A stretch of 7,296 nucleotides of DNA from Alphaproteobacteria bacterium (GTDB taxonomy: Bacteria; Pseudomonadota; Alphaproteobacteria; Rickettsiales; SXRF01), in NCBI GenBank assembly GCA_020050695.1, contig JAGVKI010000074.1, positions 1 through 7,296 on the forward strand, given 5' to 3'. The translations under genes were made by a program, and so were the position numbers. Of this stretch, positions 7,101 through 7,296 are shown piece after piece. Within the stretch, counting starts at the first letter, position 1, and the number at the start of each line of letters is the position of its first letter. The notes below the pieces were generated by a model that saw nothing but the letters and a program-made list of their open reading frames with translations, ran no database searches and was not told where the DNA came from.

Positions 7101-7217
7101 GCGGGGCAGGGCGCTGACCGCCAGGCTGCGATAGCCTGCAAAACCGCCTACCACAATGGCGGCCATCAGCAATGTGGTAAATACAGGCCGCCTTATGCAA
7201 AATTCCGAAATATTCAT
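4146..7217 (-). CDS. RND-family inner membrane efflux transporter, MdtB/MdtC-like
   Basis: This is a proton-driven multidrug-type exporter (HAE1 group of the RND superfamily) of 1023 residues, a normal full length. It works as a trimer in the inner membrane and passes substrate through an adaptor to an outer membrane channel. TM1 is at about 11-29, followed by a periplasmic loop (about 30-337), TM2-6 (about 338-486), TM7 (about 528-548), a second large periplasmic loop (about 549-854) and TM8-12 (about 855-1009). The proton-relay residues are present: D401-D402 in GLVVDDAIVMLENI (AcrB D407/D408) and K922 in GLVKKNAIMMVDFA (AcrB K940). An MRFRP motif (951-955) carries the TM11 arginine. PLPRVDFP-like and LPGASPETMA near the N-terminus, and the KKNAIMMVDFA motif, resemble MdtC more than AcrB. 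The start, MNISEFCIRRPVFT, is the canonical one, 2 bases after the adaptor stop. MdtB and MdtC work as a heteromer, but only one such gene can follow the adaptor here. Substrate unknown. Confidence 0.97.
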   Translation of the reverse strand: MNISEFCIRRPVFTTLLMAAIVVGGFAGYRSLAVSALPRVDFPTIQVSASLPGASPETMAASVATPLERQFSTIAGITSMTSTSFLGNTQITLQFDLDRNIDGAALDVQTAISATQRRLPEEMTTPPSFRKVNPADQPVLFVAVSSDSMPISQVNEYADTMLSQRISTLPGVAQVQIYGEQKYAVRIQADPKAVAAHDLSFSELQDAIRDAASTTPVGLISGSRQLFNLKVTGQPENADGFRPLIVTWRNGAPVRLQDIAKVTDSVADLRSTGNINGSRSVVIAVQRQPDANTIDVVNKVRALLPQFRDQLPPSVSLTPMFDRSVSIRESVNDVQFTLQLTVVLVIMVIFLFLRKMSATIIPSITVPLAIIATYGGMALMGFSINNVSLLALTLCVGLVVDDAIVMLENIVRYIEEGMEPFEAAIKGSKEIGFTIISITLSLVAVFIPVLFMGGVVGRLFHEFAVTISIAIMVSGFVSLTLTPMLCSRWLKPVQHHAQEPEYARKLEKGFSAMLGLYERTLKVVLRHRFITLLVTIASVFVTVFAFAVTPKGFFPLEDTGFVFASTEAAQDISYEAMLEKQKRAAEIVRADPSVQTVFYAIGGGRGSLNSGRIFFGLKPHGERPHANEVIQGLRKKLSAIEGFSVFMQPVQNLQIGGRLSKSLYQYTLQGNNLQELYDWAAKLEKSIGKLPGFEDVTSDLQLRSLEARVKLDQEKAASLGISYDDVRQVLYSAFGTAQVATLFTPSNDYQVILEVPPESQQSPEDIRNLFVRSNQGTLVPLDSIATLIRGTGPLSVNHQGQLPAVTISFNMSKGYSLSHAVDNIKRVENEMKLPSSIVTSFQGTAQAFQDSSAGQGMLLLISIVVIYIILGMLYESFIHPVTILSGLPSAGLGAILTLILFGMDLSVIAIIGIVLLIGLVKKNAIMMVDFAIDARTRGMNAEDAIFQACLMRFRPIMMTTMAAIFGTLPIAIGFGAGSELRQPLGIAVVGGLMTSQLLTLYITPVIYLYMEQWFGKPQAKASA

Positions 7218-7219
7218 GC

Positions 7220-7296
7220 TTAGTTGCCGCTATCGTTAGATGAAGGCGCGGGCCTGGCCGCAATCTGAACAGGTGATCCATCAATCAGGCGCAGCA
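7220..7296 (-). CDS. RND adaptor / membrane fusion protein, C-terminal end (partial)
   Basis: Only the last 24 codons and the TAA (7220-7222) are inside the window; the rest lies beyond base 7296. The peptide begins LRLIDGSPVQIAARP and ends in a short Ser/Asn-rich tail. LRL-[IV]-DGSPV is the usual closing strand of MdtA/AcrA-type adaptors (typical form GDRVVVDGQLRLxPGAxV), and its place immediately upstream of an RND gene supports this. Such adaptors are periplasmic and link the inner membrane pump to the outer membrane channel. The stop codon is separated from the transporter ATG by only GC, and no clear Shine-Dalgarno precedes that ATG. The two genes are therefore probably one operon with coupled translation. 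Confidence 0.85.
   Translation of the reverse strand, partial: LRLIDGSPVQIAARPAPSSNDSGN

Noticed and set aside
1..7296. CRISPR array, insertion sequence, integrase, attachment site or tRNA
   Set aside because: No regularly spaced direct repeats, transposase-like frame, terminal inverted repeats or cloverleaf-like segment seen on either strand.

Overview
The window reads like a chromosomal segment of a Gram-negative bacterium, most likely a proteobacterium. I lean towards an alphaproteobacterium (low to moderate confidence), because of the NodT-style outer membrane factor, the MdtC-like RND pump and the style of the FG-GAP and pseudopilin-like protein. Base composition looks moderate, and codon use looks alike across the genes by eye. 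There are no tRNA or rRNA genes, CRISPR arrays or insertion sequences.

Layout. (1) Bases 1-1452, plus strand: the 3' part of a TolC/NodT-family outer membrane efflux factor. It carries an unusual tail of about 187 residues, acidic and Pro/Ala/Glu/Lys/Ser-rich, with a duplicated KLD-[IV]-VPAS motif. (2) Bases 1453-1727: a 275-base non-coding region. It holds a hairpin terminator whose T-run lies on the minus-strand side, promoter-like hexamers, and a perfect 7+1+7 palindrome just upstream of the next gene. (3) Bases 1728-4142, plus strand: an 804-residue envelope protein. It joins an N-terminal membrane anchor and pseudopilin-like module to seven FG-GAP repeats, enough for one complete seven-bladed beta-propeller. 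(4) Bases 4146-7217, minus strand: a full-length RND inner membrane efflux transporter of the MdtB/MdtC type. (5) Bases 7220-7296, minus strand: the last 24 codons of the adaptor (membrane fusion protein) gene, directly upstream of the transporter and probably translationally coupled to it.

How the genes fit together. The adaptor and RND transporter form one minus-strand operon. The outer membrane factor could complete the tripartite pump, but it lies on the other strand, beyond the propeller gene, and may instead belong to an upstream operon outside the window. The propeller gene and the RND gene converge with only 3 bases between their stop codons, so transcripts from the two sides probably overlap. 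The most notable object is the pseudopilin-like/FG-GAP fusion. The second is the repeated motif in the efflux factor tail. I see no evidence for a wholly new multi-gene system.
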